Assembly (NCBI GenBank): GCA_034431435.1
Contig: DAOUDG010000088.1
Span: 1 to 64,000 of the forward strand
DNA from: JAHCIE01 sp034431435
Lineage (GTDB): Bacteria; Chloroflexota; Anaerolineae; Epilineales; JAHCIE01
Length of the DNA: 64,000 nucleotides
Reading direction: 5' to 3'
Shown here in pieces: positions 24,206 to 33,273 of the stretch. How positions within the stretch are numbered: position 1 is the stretch's first letter; each line of letters begins with the position of its first letter. The position numbers were made by a program, and so were the translations under genes. Under the pieces are notes generated by a model that was not told where the DNA came from, searched no databases, and saw only the letters and a program-made list of their open reading frames with translations.

Positions 24206-27200
24206 ATGCAACGACGCTTCACGAAGCTGCTGGTTGCGGCCCTTGCCCTGGGCCTGCTCGCGGCGTTCGCGCTGCTGGCGCCCGGCGGGGCGGTCGCTGA
24301 CCGCGGCAACCCGACCGTCGTCGACATCGACCCCGCGTTGATTCCCGACGATGGCGCGCCCGAGGCGGTCAAGAACGAGCGGGTCAATGTCGCGCTCACC
24401 CTGCGCGGCGACCCGATCGTGACGACCTACGTTGCCTTGCAGGCCGCCGGCGCCGGCAAGGCCCAGCTGGCGAAGGCGCAGAAGGACCAGAAGGCCAAAC
24501 TGGAAGTCGAGCAGAAGGCCGTCATCCCGGCCATCCAGTCCAAAGCGTCCAGCGCCAAAGTGATGGCGACGAGCCAGACGCTGGTAAACGCTGTCTACGT
24601 GCGTGTCAATCGCGGCCAGGTTGACGCCCTGCGCCGGGTGCCCGGCGTCACGAGCATCACCCTGGTACCGGATGCCAGGCGCGATCTCAAGTACTCCGTC
24701 CCTTATATCGGCGCGGACCGGTTGGCGACGGAGTTGGGCATCACCGGGCGCGGGGTGCGTGTCGCCGTCATCGACAGCGGCATCGACTACACCCACGCCA
24801 ACTACGGCGGCCCCGGCACCCTCCAGGCCTATGAGGTGGCGGTCAACCCGCCGACCGAGATCACCCAGACCGTCACCATCACCAATCCGGTCACCAGCGT
24901 GCCGGTGGTGACGACGATGTTCCCGACCGACAAGATTCCGGGCGGCTACGACTACGTTGGCAGCGAGTGGCCCGACAGCCCCGACGAGATGTTGCAGCCC
25001 GACCCTGACCCCATCGATGACGGCCCCGAAGGCGGCCACGGCAGCCACACGTCGGGCATCGTCGGTGGGTTCGGCGTGCCGAACACGTCGTTCAACGGTT
25101 CCATCCCGACCAGCAACGACTTCGACGGCGACGTGCTCTACCACGGTGTCGCGCCCGCCGCGCAGTTGTACGCTTACAAGGTCTGCTCCAGCGTCTCTAC
25201 GTCGTGCTCTGGCATTGCGATGATTCAGGGCATGGAGGCGTCGGCCGACCCCAACGGCGACGGCGACCTGAGCGACCACCTGGACGCCTTCAATATGTCC
25301 ATCGGCGCGCCGTTCGGTGGTGACCGCGTGACGGCCACGGCGGCCAACAACGCAGTCCTGGCGGGTGTGGCTGCCGCCGTCTCGGCCGGCAATAGCGGCG
25401 ACGTCGCCTACATCAGCGGCGCGCCGGCCATCGCTGAGCGCGCGCTGAACGTCGCGAGCGTGTATCCGCCCAACCAGTTCGTCAACACCATGGATGCCGT
25501 CGCGCCCGCCAGCATTGCCGGGCGCAAGTTCCTGATGCAGCTTCAGTCGTGGTCGCCGCCCCTCACCGCGCCGATCACGGGTGATGTGGTGTACATCGGC
25601 CGCGCCTGCCCTGGCGATGCCCTGGCCGCCGACCCGCGCGGCAAGATCGCCCTGGCGATTCGCGGCTCGTGCGCCGTCTCCCTGAAGGCTGGCGTCGCGT
25701 CGGATGCAGGCGCCATCGCCGCCGTCATCTACAACAACGTGGCCGGTGAGTTGCCGCCCACCTTCAGCTACGGTGGCGGTAATGTGACCGTCCCGACGGT
25801 GACGCTGAACAACCGGGACGGTGCACTGCTGCGCAACACGCCGGGCGCGCAGGTCCTGATCTCGCTGGAGGGTGGCATCCCGGTCGAGGGCTACATCTCC
25901 GGCTTCTCGAGCCGTGGCCCATCCCTGTTCACCAATGGTTTGAAGCCAGATGTCAGCGCGCCCGGTTCTAACATCGTATCTACGGGCGTCGGCAGCGGCG
26001 ACCAGCCGGAGACCATGTCCGGCACGTCGATGGCCGCGCCGCACATCGCGGGTGTGCTGGCCCTGCTCAAGCAGGCCAATCCCACCTGGAGCGCGCAAGA
26101 GCTGTCGGCGGCCATCGTCAACACGGCCAATCCGTCGGTGGTGGACCTGCTCGGCCTGAACCCGGACAACACGCCGCGCTCGGCCGCCGTGTCCCTCAGC
26201 CGCCAGGGCGCGGGCCTGGTGGACGCCTACAAGGCCGCGACGACCAAGACCCTCATCTGGGTTCCCGACGCCGTCGCCAGTGTCTCCTTCGGCTTCCAGG
26301 CCGTCGATGGCACGAAGAGCATCACCCGCCAGTTCGTGGTCGCCAACAAGGACACCGCGGAGCGGACCTATGATCTGTCCTTCGCGCCCTTCGCGCCGCT
26401 GCCGGCGGGCACGACGGTCAGCTTCAGCCCGGCCAGCGTGACCGTTCCGGCGGGCGGCACGGCGTCGGTGACCGCGACGCTGACCATCGTCGCGGCGGGT
26501 CTGAAGCCGTACGGCATGGTCGTACAGAACGCAGCCAGCCCCACGCAGCTGACCAACGCCGAGATCACTGGCTTCGTCAAGGCCACCGAGCAGGGTGGCG
26601 CGGGCGAGGCGGTAACCGCCCCGTTGTACGCGGTGGCGCGGGCAGCCTCGGCTGTCACCCCGCCGTCGGGCGACCTGCCAATGACGAAGTTCGGCATGGA
26701 AGACGCCACCACCGTGACACTGGCGAACAGCTCGGCCACGACGGGCAACGTCGAGGTCTTCTCGCTGATGGGCAGCGATGCCAACGAGACCGACATCCCC
26801 GACCAGTACGACATCCAGTACGTTGGGGTGCGTAGCGGCCTCGCCGACGCCAGCGACCCGGCCAGCCAGTACCTTCAGTTCAGCTTCAAGCTGTACGGAC
26901 GCCCGGCCAACGGCCTCGAGACGATGTTCAATATCAACGTGGACGCGAATCGAGACGGCACGGTGGACTACGTCGTCCGGAACAACGACATCGGCTACCG
27001 AGCAACCGGGACGGCTAACGGGCAGAACGGGACGTACATCTACAACCCTGCGACCAACACGCTCGCTGGCCCCTACTACTACACCTACTACTACGCCAAC
27101 GGCAGCAACTACATCCTGACCATCGACGCCGTAGACATCGGCCTGACGCCCACCAACCAGCAGTTCGACTTCAACGTCCTGGCTACGAACTGGTGGGTTC

Positions 27201-28084
27201 AGGAGTTCCCCGACGGCAGCGACCAGGCCTATGTGGACTTCGCGCCCGACGGGGCAGGCGTGGCATACACCTACAATGCGGCCCAGCCGCGCTTCAGCAC
27301 GGACGCTGCCGATGGCGGCAGCCTCGCCGTGCCGGGCAACGGTTCGGTCGATGTCAAGGTGTGGGCGAATGCGCGCGGCTGGCTCGGTGGCGAGCAGGCC
27401 AACCGTATCGGCGCGCAGGGCCTCCTGCTCCAGTACTTCGACAACGCGACGGTGGCGAACGAGGCGGCGGCGTTGACGGTCAAGTTCCCCTTCAACTTCC
27501 GCGTTGAGGAGCAGACCTTCACCGCCACGCCGAGCCTGACGGGCTACTTCGTCAACCGTGTCGGTCAGGAGAACTTCCTGGGTACGGGCACGATGTTCTC
27601 TGGTATCGACAACCGGCCGCGCACGCCGCTCAACTTCCTGGGCGTGACCCAGTTCAACCTGGGCGCGGCGGGCGGCCGGGTCGAGTTCGAGGAGGCGACT
27701 CTCGATATCACGGGCAGCAATGCCACGTATGCCGACCCGCGCCTCGACAACCAGTGGCGGACCGACCTGCTGACGAGCGCCATCGACAACAGCCTCGCCT
27801 CGGCGACGCAGTGGGCGGTGGCGAACGCGCCGGCCGACGCGCAGTTGACGCCGGTTCTGGTGACGGCGGACGTGGCGGTCGGCAAGACCAACACGCTGGC
27901 CTTTGACCAGGCGGGCCGCGCTGCCCTCTCCGACCATGTGCGCACCTCCGGCAAGGCGACGTTCCGCATCGGTGCGACGCCGCTGTTCCCGGTTGGCATG
28001 CACATCTTCGGCTGGCAGGGCGCTACCGGCGCGAACACGAAGCCGCCGACGCTGCACACCCTGACGGTGACGCAGCTACCGTAG
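24206..28084 (+). CDS. Secreted subtilisin-family (S8) serine peptidase
   Basis: A 1292-aa exported protease: signal peptide MQRRFTKLLVAALALGLLAA... ending near AVA (residue ~31), then an I9-like propeptide to about residue 165. The catalytic triad is complete: D190 in VIDSGIDYTH, H278 in GGHGSHTSG and S608 in SGTSMAAPHIAG. A PA-type insertion (about residues 440-560, DALAADPRGKIALAIRGSC) precedes the Ser motif. A long C-terminal region (residues ~700-1290) contains Fn3-like and other beta domains rich in Asn, Tyr and Thr, likely for wall or substrate binding. A strong ribosome site (AGGAAGGA) fixes the start. Extracellular protein degradation or surface-protein processing is expected; the substrate is unknown. 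Confidence 0.93.
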   Translation: MQRRFTKLLVAALALGLLAAFALLAPGGAVADRGNPTVVDIDPALIPDDGAPEAVKNERVNVALTLRGDPIVTTYVALQAAGAGKAQLAKAQKDQKAKLEVEQKAVIPAIQSKASSAKVMATSQTLVNAVYVRVNRGQVDALRRVPGVTSITLVPDARRDLKYSVPYIGADRLATELGITGRGVRVAVIDSGIDYTHANYGGPGTLQAYEVAVNPPTEITQTVTITNPVTSVPVVTTMFPTDKIPGGYDYVGSEWPDSPDEMLQPDPDPIDDGPEGGHGSHTSGIVGGFGVPNTSFNGSIPTSNDFDGDVLYHGVAPAAQLYAYKVCSSVSTSCSGIAMIQGMEASADPNGDGDLSDHLDAFNMSIGAPFGGDRVTATAANNAVLAGVAAAVSAGNSGDVAYISGAPAIAERALNVASVYPPNQFVNTMDAVAPASIAGRKFLMQLQSWSPPLTAPITGDVVYIGRACPGDALAADPRGKIALAIRGSCAVSLKAGVASDAGAIAAVIYNNVAGELPPTFSYGGGNVTVPTVTLNNRDGALLRNTPGAQVLISLEGGIPVEGYISGFSSRGPSLFTNGLKPDVSAPGSNIVSTGVGSGDQPETMSGTSMAAPHIAGVLALLKQANPTWSAQELSAAIVNTANPSVVDLLGLNPDNTPRSAAVSLSRQGAGLVDAYKAATTKTLIWVPDAVASVSFGFQAVDGTKSITRQFVVANKDTAERTYDLSFAPFAPLPAGTTVSFSPASVTVPAGGTASVTATLTIVAAGLKPYGMVVQNAASPTQLTNAEITGFVKATEQGGAGEAVTAPLYAVARAASAVTPPSGDLPMTKFGMEDATTVTLANSSATTGNVEVFSLMGSDANETDIPDQYDIQYVGVRSGLADASDPASQYLQFSFKLYGRPANGLETMFNINVDANRDGTVDYVVRNNDIGYRATGTANGQNGTYIYNPATNTLAGPYYYTYYYANGSNYILTIDAVDIGLTPTNQQFDFNVLATNWWVQEFPDGSDQAYVDFAPDGAGVAYTYNAAQPRFSTDAADGGSLAVPGNGSVDVKVWANARGWLGGEQANRIGAQGLLLQYFDNATVANEAAALTVKFPFNFRVEEQTFTATPSLTGYFVNRVGQENFLGTGTMFSGIDNRPRTPLNFLGVTQFNLGAAGGRVEFEEATLDITGSNATYADPRLDNQWRTDLLTSAIDNSLASATQWAVANAPADAQLTPVLVTADVAVGKTNTLAFDQAGRAALSDHVRTSGKATFRIGATPLFPVGMHIFGWQGATGANTKPPTLHTLTVTQLP

Positions 28085-28094
28085 GAGAACTACT

Positions 28095-28167
28095 GACCGA
28101 GGACCAGGGACGAAGGACCAGGGACCGTGAGAAGTCCTGGTTGGTCCTTCGTCCTTCGTCTTTCGTC
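28095..28167. repeat. Inverted pair of gaccgaggac / gtccttcgtc repeats, hairpin after the protease gene
   Basis: A purine-rich run ('gaggaccagggacgaaggac') is followed after a short loop by its complement-like run ('ggtccttcgtccttcgtctt'), giving a long imperfect hairpin between the protease stop and the next ribosome site. It could act as a terminator or a transcript-stability element. Confidence 0.6.
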
Positions 28168-28183
28168 AGGTCTTGGAGATTGT

Positions 28184-29842
28184 ATGCTTCCTCATCGTCG
28201 ACGATTGGCCCAGGTGGGCCTGATCGCCCTGTTCTTTGCCCTGGTGGGGGTGTGGGTTCTGCTGACCGAACCATCGCCGTCCCGCGCCGACGAGCCGCCG
28301 CCCACCGCCACCGCCGCCCTGTACAGCCTGTTGTACCTGCCTCTCGTGGATGGCGGTGTGGGCTGGCCCTTCCCAACCAACATTCCCCCGACGGCGACCT
28401 TCACCCCGACCGCGACCAGCACGCGGCGACCGACCATCACCGCCACAGTCATGGCCGGTCCATCGGTGACCAGCGGCCCGTCGGCTACGCCGACGGCGAC
28501 ACGCACGCCCACCCGTACACCCACGGCGACCGGGACGCTGCCGCCGGGCGTGACGCCTACCGCCACGTGGGTGAGCCTACCGACCGAGACACCCTGGCCG
28601 ACAGATACGCCAGAGCCGACGGCCACGCCCGCCAGTCGCGTCGTTGTCGTCAACTCGACGACGACCCTGGGGGAGCGCGGCTCGCAGCCCGTTGTCAGCG
28701 TGGTGGGGGAGATTCGGAACGCGACGGACAGCAGCGTGGTGAATGTGGTCGTGGTCGTGGCCTTGCTGGATGACCGGCTGGTGACGGTGAAGACCACGGC
28801 GGCCGAGGTGTACGCCGCCGCGCTGGGTCCCGGGCAGACCGCGCCGTTCAAGGTGGTGACGGAGCGCCCGGCCGACTGCCCGGCCGAGTACTGCACGACG
28901 CGCGTGACCGTCGACAGCTGGCAGTGGACCACGGCGACGCCGCAGCCTACCCTCGCGCCGCCGACGAACACCTATCAGGCGTCTGGCGCGCAGGCCGCGC
29001 TACTGGGCCGCGCCGTCAATACCAGCGGCGCAGCCATCGACGCGCTGCGCGTGGTGGCGGTGTTCCGTAACCCAAAGGGGGCCGTGGTGGATGTGTTCGA
29101 GAGCGGCTTCGGCGTCGACTCGCCCTATGGCATCGTCGTCGGGCCGGGCGCGTGGACGCCGTATCGCATCGGCCTGCCCGTCGACTACGGCGGCGGCGCG
29201 CCCCAGTATAGCTTCATGTACGGCGTGTCCTCGACGCCTGCGCCGCTGCCTCTCCCGACGAGCGCCATCAACGAGCAGCATGGGGCGAGTCACCTGGATA
29301 TCTGGGGCCAGGTGACGAATACCACGAGCGGCGCGATTCGGGAACTGGAGGTCATTGCCTCCTTCTACGACGGGGCCAATCGCGTGGTGAACGTCGATTG
29401 GGCGTGGGCCAGCCAGAACGCCGACCGCATCGTGAACACGGGCGTGATGGCCCCGTTCCAGACGACGCTGGATGGGGCGAACGCCAGCGCCTGGACGCGC
29501 TATGAGTTGCAAACGGCGTATCGCGCCGCGCCCCAGCCACAGCCGGCGGGGGCAACGCTACAGAATACATCGTACTTCGTCGATCCGGGCGGGTTGTTCG
29601 TGACGCTGCGGGGGCGGGTGGTCAACGGTACAGACGCAGCGTTGCGGCAGCCGCGCGTGGTGGTGACATTCCTGAAGGACGGCAAAGTCCAATACGCGCT
29701 GTCGGCGCGCCTGACCGGCGCCGAGGGTCTGGCGCCGAGTGCGGGTGTTGACTACACCGTGAACGAGGCGCTGCCGTCCGGCGTGGCCCTGACACTCAGC
29801 GGGGCCACGGCCGAGTACGCGCTGGATGTGCAGCCGGAGTAG
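28184..29842 (+). CDS. Membrane-anchored protein with Thr/Pro-rich linker and FxLYD-like domains
   Basis: A 552-aa protein with an N-terminal signal or anchor helix (LAQVGLIALFFALVGVWVLL, residues 8-27). A low-complexity Thr/Pro linker (PTATPTATRTPTRTPTA region, about residues 65-150) follows, then three or four similar beta domains: VVSVVGEIRNATDSSVVNVV, ALLGRAVNTSGAAIDALRVV, LDIWGQVTNTTSGAIRELEV and LFVTLRGRVVNGTDAALRQP. These resemble FxLYD (DUF3426-like) extracellular modules of unknown ligand. GGAG lies 7 nt before the ATG at 28184; the longer frame from 28127 runs through repeat sequence. It follows the S8 protease and could be its substrate or partner on the cell surface. Confidence 0.75.
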   Translation: MLPHRRRLAQVGLIALFFALVGVWVLLTEPSPSRADEPPPTATAALYSLLYLPLVDGGVGWPFPTNIPPTATFTPTATSTRRPTITATVMAGPSVTSGPSATPTATRTPTRTPTATGTLPPGVTPTATWVSLPTETPWPTDTPEPTATPASRVVVVNSTTTLGERGSQPVVSVVGEIRNATDSSVVNVVVVVALLDDRLVTVKTTAAEVYAAALGPGQTAPFKVVTERPADCPAEYCTTRVTVDSWQWTTATPQPTLAPPTNTYQASGAQAALLGRAVNTSGAAIDALRVVAVFRNPKGAVVDVFESGFGVDSPYGIVVGPGAWTPYRIGLPVDYGGGAPQYSFMYGVSSTPAPLPLPTSAINEQHGASHLDIWGQVTNTTSGAIRELEVIASFYDGANRVVNVDWAWASQNADRIVNTGVMAPFQTTLDGANASAWTRYELQTAYRAAPQPQPAGATLQNTSYFVDPGGLFVTLRGRVVNGTDAALRQPRVVVTFLKDGKVQYALSARLTGAEGLAPSAGVDYTVNEALPSGVALTLSGATAEYALDVQPE

Positions 29843-29849
29843 GGAGAGG

Positions 29850-29893
29850 CGATCAGGGATTGGCGATTGGGGATTACCCGGCATCTCCAATCC
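29850..29893. repeat. Dispersed gggattggcgatt-type repeat between convergent genes
   Basis: 'cagggattggcgattggggatt' halves are followed by 'ctccaatccctaa', giving an imperfect hairpin between the FxLYD gene and the GT4 gene. Confidence 0.55.
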
Positions 29894-30991
29894 CTAAGCC
29901 CTGACCTCTTCGAGCGCACCTTCCGCTACCTCGGCGGCGCGCAGCCAGGTGAAGGCGGCGGCGCGGGCGATGCCCCGCGCGCGCAGGTCGTCGCGCAGCG
30001 CGCTGTCGTCGCGCAGGCGGGTAAAGGCGTCGGCCCAGGCATCGGGGACGCGGGGCGGCAGCAGTCGCCCGGCGTCCCCGACCACTTCCGGCAGGCATGA
30101 GGTGTTGGCCGCGAGAGTCGGCGCGCCGCAGGCCATCGCCTCGGCCAGGGGCATGCCGAAGCCCTCGTGCAGGCTCGGCAAGGCCAGGGCGACCGATTGG
30201 CGCATCAGCGCGGGCAGATCGCCGCCCGGTACGTGGCCGAGGAAGCGCACGCGGTCTCGCAGGCCCAGGCGGGTCACCTGGTCGCGCAGGCGGTCGGCCT
30301 CGCCGCGCCAGCCCGCGCCCCCGGCCAGGGCCAGGGTGACGTCGCCGCGCGGCAGGCGGGCGAGGGCGTCGATGAGCACCCCGACGTTCTTGCGTGGCTG
30401 AAGGGTTCCGACGTAGAGGAAGTAGGCGTCCGAAAGATTGTAGGCGGCGCGCAGCCGCTCAGCCTCGCCGGGGGCGGCGTCGGGAGTGAACTGGGCGTCC
30501 ACGGCCGGGTAGGCGACGTGGATGCGGTCCAGGGGGACGCGGTACAGTTGGTGGATGTCCTGACGGGTAGCCTCGGAGTCGGCGAGCAGGCGGGCAGCGC
30601 GGCGGGCGGCCCAGCGCGTGCTCAGGTCGAGGTAGAGGAGCTGGCGGACCGGGTAGGCCTCCGGGTAGTAGCGGAAGCCGACATCGTGGACGGTGACGAC
30701 GCTGGCGGGCGGGTGGGTGGCTGGCAAGACGTGGGCCGGGACCAGGAACGCGTCGGGCGGTTGCCGCCGTAGCTCGGCCGTCAGCCGGGTATGGGTCCAC
30801 AGGCGGGGCGCGGGCATGACACGGCGCTCGGCGTCCACATCGGCAAGCTCGGCCGGTGGTGGCTGGCGGAAATAGAGGCGGTAGCGGTGTCGGCCGCGCT
30901 CGACAAGGGCGCGGATGAGGCCGACTGAGTAGTTCTCCGTTCCCGTGCGCGGCGGGGGTGTGGCGCGGCTGGCGTCAATCCCGACGAGCAT
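29894..30991 (-). CDS. Glycosyltransferase family 4 (GT-B fold)
   Basis: A 365-aa cytoplasmic GT-B glycosyltransferase. It starts with MLVGIDASRATPPPRTGTENYS, where the Gly-rich N-terminal loop is typical. It then shows LYVGTLQPRKN at the start of the donor-binding domain (about residue 190) and LPSLHEGFGMPLAEAMACG with the E-x7-E nucleotide-sugar motif (about residue 285). It transfers a hexose from an NDP-sugar onto a glycan or lipid acceptor. The true ATG at 30991 lies 4 bp after the upstream membrane gene's stop, so both form an operon. The acceptor is unknown; the setting suggests surface polysaccharide synthesis. Confidence 0.9.
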   Translation of the reverse strand: MLVGIDASRATPPPRTGTENYSVGLIRALVERGRHRYRLYFRQPPPAELADVDAERRVMPAPRLWTHTRLTAELRRQPPDAFLVPAHVLPATHPPASVVTVHDVGFRYYPEAYPVRQLLYLDLSTRWAARRAARLLADSEATRQDIHQLYRVPLDRIHVAYPAVDAQFTPDAAPGEAERLRAAYNLSDAYFLYVGTLQPRKNVGVLIDALARLPRGDVTLALAGGAGWRGEADRLRDQVTRLGLRDRVRFLGHVPGGDLPALMRQSVALALPSLHEGFGMPLAEAMACGAPTLAANTSCLPEVVGDAGRLLPPRVPDAWADAFTRLRDDSALRDDLRARGIARAAAFTWLRAAEVAEGALEEVRA

Positions 30992-30995
30992 GGGC

Positions 30996-31553
30996 TTAGC
31001 GGCGGCGTAGTGCGCTGACGAGGAAGCCGATGCCGCCGAGGATGAGCAGAACCGGCACGAAATAGGGCAGGACGGTGGCCGCGAAAGCGGGACTGAACAG
31101 GCCGAAGGTGAACATGTAGCCGACGACGCCGACGAGGGTGGCAATCGCGCCGATGATGAAGATGCCCCAATCACGCGCGCCGCCGACGAGGAAACCGAGC
31201 AGGAAGCCGAGGCCGGCGATGAGGGGGAAGGTGGGCCACAGCCGCGCCATCTCGCTCCAACTGACGGTACCTGTGGAGAAGAGGAAGAAGAACAGTCCGA
31301 TGAGTAAGGCCCACACGCCCACCATGATCTCGCCCTCCGCGGTGCGGTTGCGGCGCGCCGCCACGCCGAGGACCAGCATGGCGATACCGAACAGGGTCGG
31401 GAAGATGGGCCAGATACGGCCGAGGTCGATACTGACGACGCCGAAGTTCTCAAGCAGGAACCAGACGCCGAGGCCGATGAGAACGATGCCAGTGATGATG
31501 GCGGTCCAGCGACGCACGCCGGACGAGGATGACGAGACGACGGGACTTTCCAT
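30996..31553 (-). CDS. LiaF/DUF5668-like transmembrane protein
   Basis: A 185-aa hydrophobic protein with five to six predicted helices. It opens with ITGIVLIGLGVWFLLENFGV, a short pattern typical of DUF5668/LiaF-TM proteins, and continues with WPIFPTLFGIAMLVLGV and WPTFPLIAGLGFLLGFLVGG (the W-P-x-F/L-P/I element occurs twice). The ATG at 31553 has AAGGTGG upstream. Many relatives are linked to envelope-stress sensing. It is cotranscribed with the GT4 gene (4 bp gap). The molecular function is unknown. Confidence 0.75.
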   Translation of the reverse strand: MESPVVSSSSSGVRRWTAIITGIVLIGLGVWFLLENFGVVSIDLGRIWPIFPTLFGIAMLVLGVAARRNRTAEGEIMVGVWALLIGLFFFLFSTGTVSWSEMARLWPTFPLIAGLGFLLGFLVGGARDWGIFIIGAIATLVGVVGYMFTFGLFSPAFAATVLPYFVPVLLILGGIGFLVSALRRR

Positions 31554-31589
31554 GGATGTCCACCTTGTGAAGAGGCACGAGAATTGGGC

Positions 31590-31667
31590 GCAGACGAACG
31601 CGGATGACACGGCGGGGATAAGGGCAGGTCGTCCACCCGTCTTGTCCGTGTTCGCCCGTGTCCAACT
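31590..31667. repeat. Dispersed cagacgaacgcggatgacac-type repeat
   Basis: Both an 'acgaacgcggatgacacgg' half and a 'cttgtccgtgttcgcccgtg' half are present, partly complementary to each other. It fills the gap between tsaC and the LiaF-like gene. Confidence 0.5.
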
Positions 31668-31741
31668 CTCTTCTCGGGCCAGCACAGGACCTACCCCCGC
31701 AGATTGTCGCCAGCTATTGTGGCCCCGTCTGCCTGTCCTGT

Positions 31742-32392
31742 CTAGTTCTGGCGGCGACCCAGCAGGGCGGCCAGGGCCAGATCATCGGCGAGCGCGCCGG
31801 CGCGCAGGATACGCGGCGGGTCGGTAGTGCAGTCGATGACCGACGACGCGACGCCGACGGGCGAGGGGCCGCCGTCGAGGACCAGGGCCACGCGGTCGGC
31901 GAGGGCCGTGGCGGCCTCGGCGGCGGTGGTGGTGGGCGGCTCCCCCGACAGGTTGGCGCTGGTGGCGGCCAGGGGCGCGCCAAGACCGCGAGCCAGAGCG
32001 CGCGGCGTTGGGTGGTTCGGGACGCGCACGGCGACCGTGCCGCCACTGGCGGTCAGCGAGGGCGGCAGGCCGGACCGCGCGCGGACTACCAGGGTCAGCC
32101 CGCCGGGCCAGTAGCGGGCCATCAGCTCGCGGGCCAGCGCGGGAATGTCCACGCCTACCAACTCTACGTCCGAGGCATCGGAAAGTAGCAGCGGGATGGC
32201 CTTGTCCCGCTCGCGCAGCTTGGCGTCGAACAGGCGGCTGACAGCCGCCTCGCGCAGGCCGTGCGCGCCGACGCCGTAGACGGTGTCAGTGGGAAAGACG
32301 ACGATCTCGCCCGCCCGGAGGAGGCGCAGGGCCTCGGCCAGGGCGGCCGGGTCGGCGGCGGGCAGAATAGGGGCGAAGCGGATGGTGGTCAT
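31742..32392 (-). CDS. tsaC: L-threonylcarbamoyladenylate synthase (TsaC/Sua5/YrdC)
   Basis: Makes threonylcarbamoyl-AMP from Thr, bicarbonate and ATP, the first step of the tRNA t6A37 modification. At 216 aa it is the short TsaC type, without a Sua5 C-terminal domain. Family motifs: GEIVVFPTDTVYGVGAHG (about residue 28), RERDKAIPLLLSD with the KxR-like substrate pocket (R-x2-K), PGGLTLVVRA, VAVRVPNH and ATSANLSGEPP. It is the last gene of the run prfA-EEP-prmC-HAD-tsaC; prfA/prmC/tsaC clustering is common in bacteria. Confidence 0.94.
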   Translation of the reverse strand: MTTIRFAPILPAADPAALAEALRLLRAGEIVVFPTDTVYGVGAHGLREAAVSRLFDAKLRERDKAIPLLLSDASDVELVGVDIPALARELMARYWPGGLTLVVRARSGLPPSLTASGGTVAVRVPNHPTPRALARGLGAPLAATSANLSGEPPTTTAAEAATALADRVALVLDGGPSPVGVASSVIDCTTDPPRILRAGALADDLALAALLGRRQN

Positions 32393-32440
32393 CCTCGGTT
32401 CCCCTGTTCAGGCAGGATGGTCACATCCCGCGTGGTTCGG

Positions 32441-32464
32441 GCGGCGGGCAGCCACACCCGCCGC
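32441..32464 (-). terminator. Hairpin between the HAD gene and tsaC
   Basis: GCGGCGGG (32441-32448) pairs with CCCGCCGC (32457-32464) across an 8-nt loop. It lies just after the HAD stop; without a T-run it may attenuate rather than end transcription. A shorter GGATG/CATCC palindrome precedes it at about 32415-32428. Confidence 0.45.
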
Positions 32465-32472
32465 GAGCGCCG

Positions 32473-33273
32473 TCAGCGCAGCACGAAGCGTTCCAGCGCG
32501 GCCGCGACGCCGTCGCCCTCAACCGAGGGGGCCACCCAGTCGGCGACGGCTTGCAGGGTGGGGGGACTGTTGCCCATCGCCACCCCGACGCCCGCCCACT
32601 CAATCATGCTGCGGTCGTTGTCGTTGTCGCCGACAGCCAGGACGCGCTCGCGAGGGATGCCCAGGCGGGCGGCCAGCCAGGCCAGGGCTGTACCTTTGGA
32701 TACGCCGCGCGGGTTGCCCTCGACGAACAGGCGGTGGGAGCGCACGATGTCCAGGTGACTGCCGAAGCGGGCCTTCCAGCGCGCCTCGATGGCGTCCGCT
32801 TCTGGCGGCTCAGCGATGATGATGAACTTGGTCGCGCCGCCGTCGAGCCAGGCCGTCAGGTCGGGCACGATCTGGATGGGCAGTCCAAACCACCGTGCGT
32901 AGAACTCGTTGGGCCAGCGCAGGTCGCGCACGTAGACTACATCGTTCACGTACAGGTTGAAATCGAGGTTCTCGGCAACGGCCTGCTCGATAGCGAGTCG
33001 CGCATCGGCGTCGGCCATCGCGGCGCGGTGCAGGATCGCGCCGCTAACGGGATCGCCGATGACGCCGCCCTGGTAGCCAATCAGGGGCGCGGTGATGCCC
33101 AGGGCGGCGGCAAAGGGGCGGGCGCTGGCGAAGGCGCGGCCCGTGGCGAGAGTCACACGCGCGCCGTGGGCCTGGGCGGCGGCGATGGCGGCGGCTACGC
33201 GCTGGCTATAGTGTAGGTCTTCAGTGAGCAGGGTTCCGTCGAGGTCTAGAGCCACCAGTTCAATCGTTGTCAT
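32473..33273 (-). CDS. HAD-superfamily hydrolase, Cof-type (IIB)
   Basis: A 266-aa phosphatase of the Cof/YidA type: motif I VALDLDGTLL near the N-terminus, motif II LATGRAFA, the C2B cap in the middle, motif III Lys (GVSKGTAL) and motif IV VLAVGDNDNDRSMIEWA. Such enzymes dephosphorylate sugar phosphates or cofactor intermediates; the substrate cannot be told. The ATG at 33273 overlaps the end of prmC by 14 nt, so translation is coupled. Confidence 0.92.
   Translation of the reverse strand: MTTIELVALDLDGTLLTEDLHYSQRVAAAIAAAQAHGARVTLATGRAFASARPFAAALGITAPLIGYQGGVIGDPVSGAILHRAAMADADARLAIEQAVAENLDFNLYVNDVVYVRDLRWPNEFYARWFGLPIQIVPDLTAWLDGGATKFIIIAEPPEADAIEARWKARFGSHLDIVRSHRLFVEGNPRGVSKGTALAWLAARLGIPRERVLAVGDNDNDRSMIEWAGVGVAMGNSPPTLQAVADWVAPSVEGDGVAAALERFVLR

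Noticed and set aside
24164..28057. 1297-codon open frame antisense to the S8 protease
   Set aside because: It mirrors the protease exactly, is Arg/Gly/Val-rich with no domain, and is expected from high third-position GC; the sense strand has a full catalytic triad and signal peptide.
29894..31636. A GT4 protein with a long N-terminal extension
   Set aside because: The extra N-terminal part is Ser/Pro-rich shadow of the LiaF-like gene; MLVGIDASR at 30991 is the family start.
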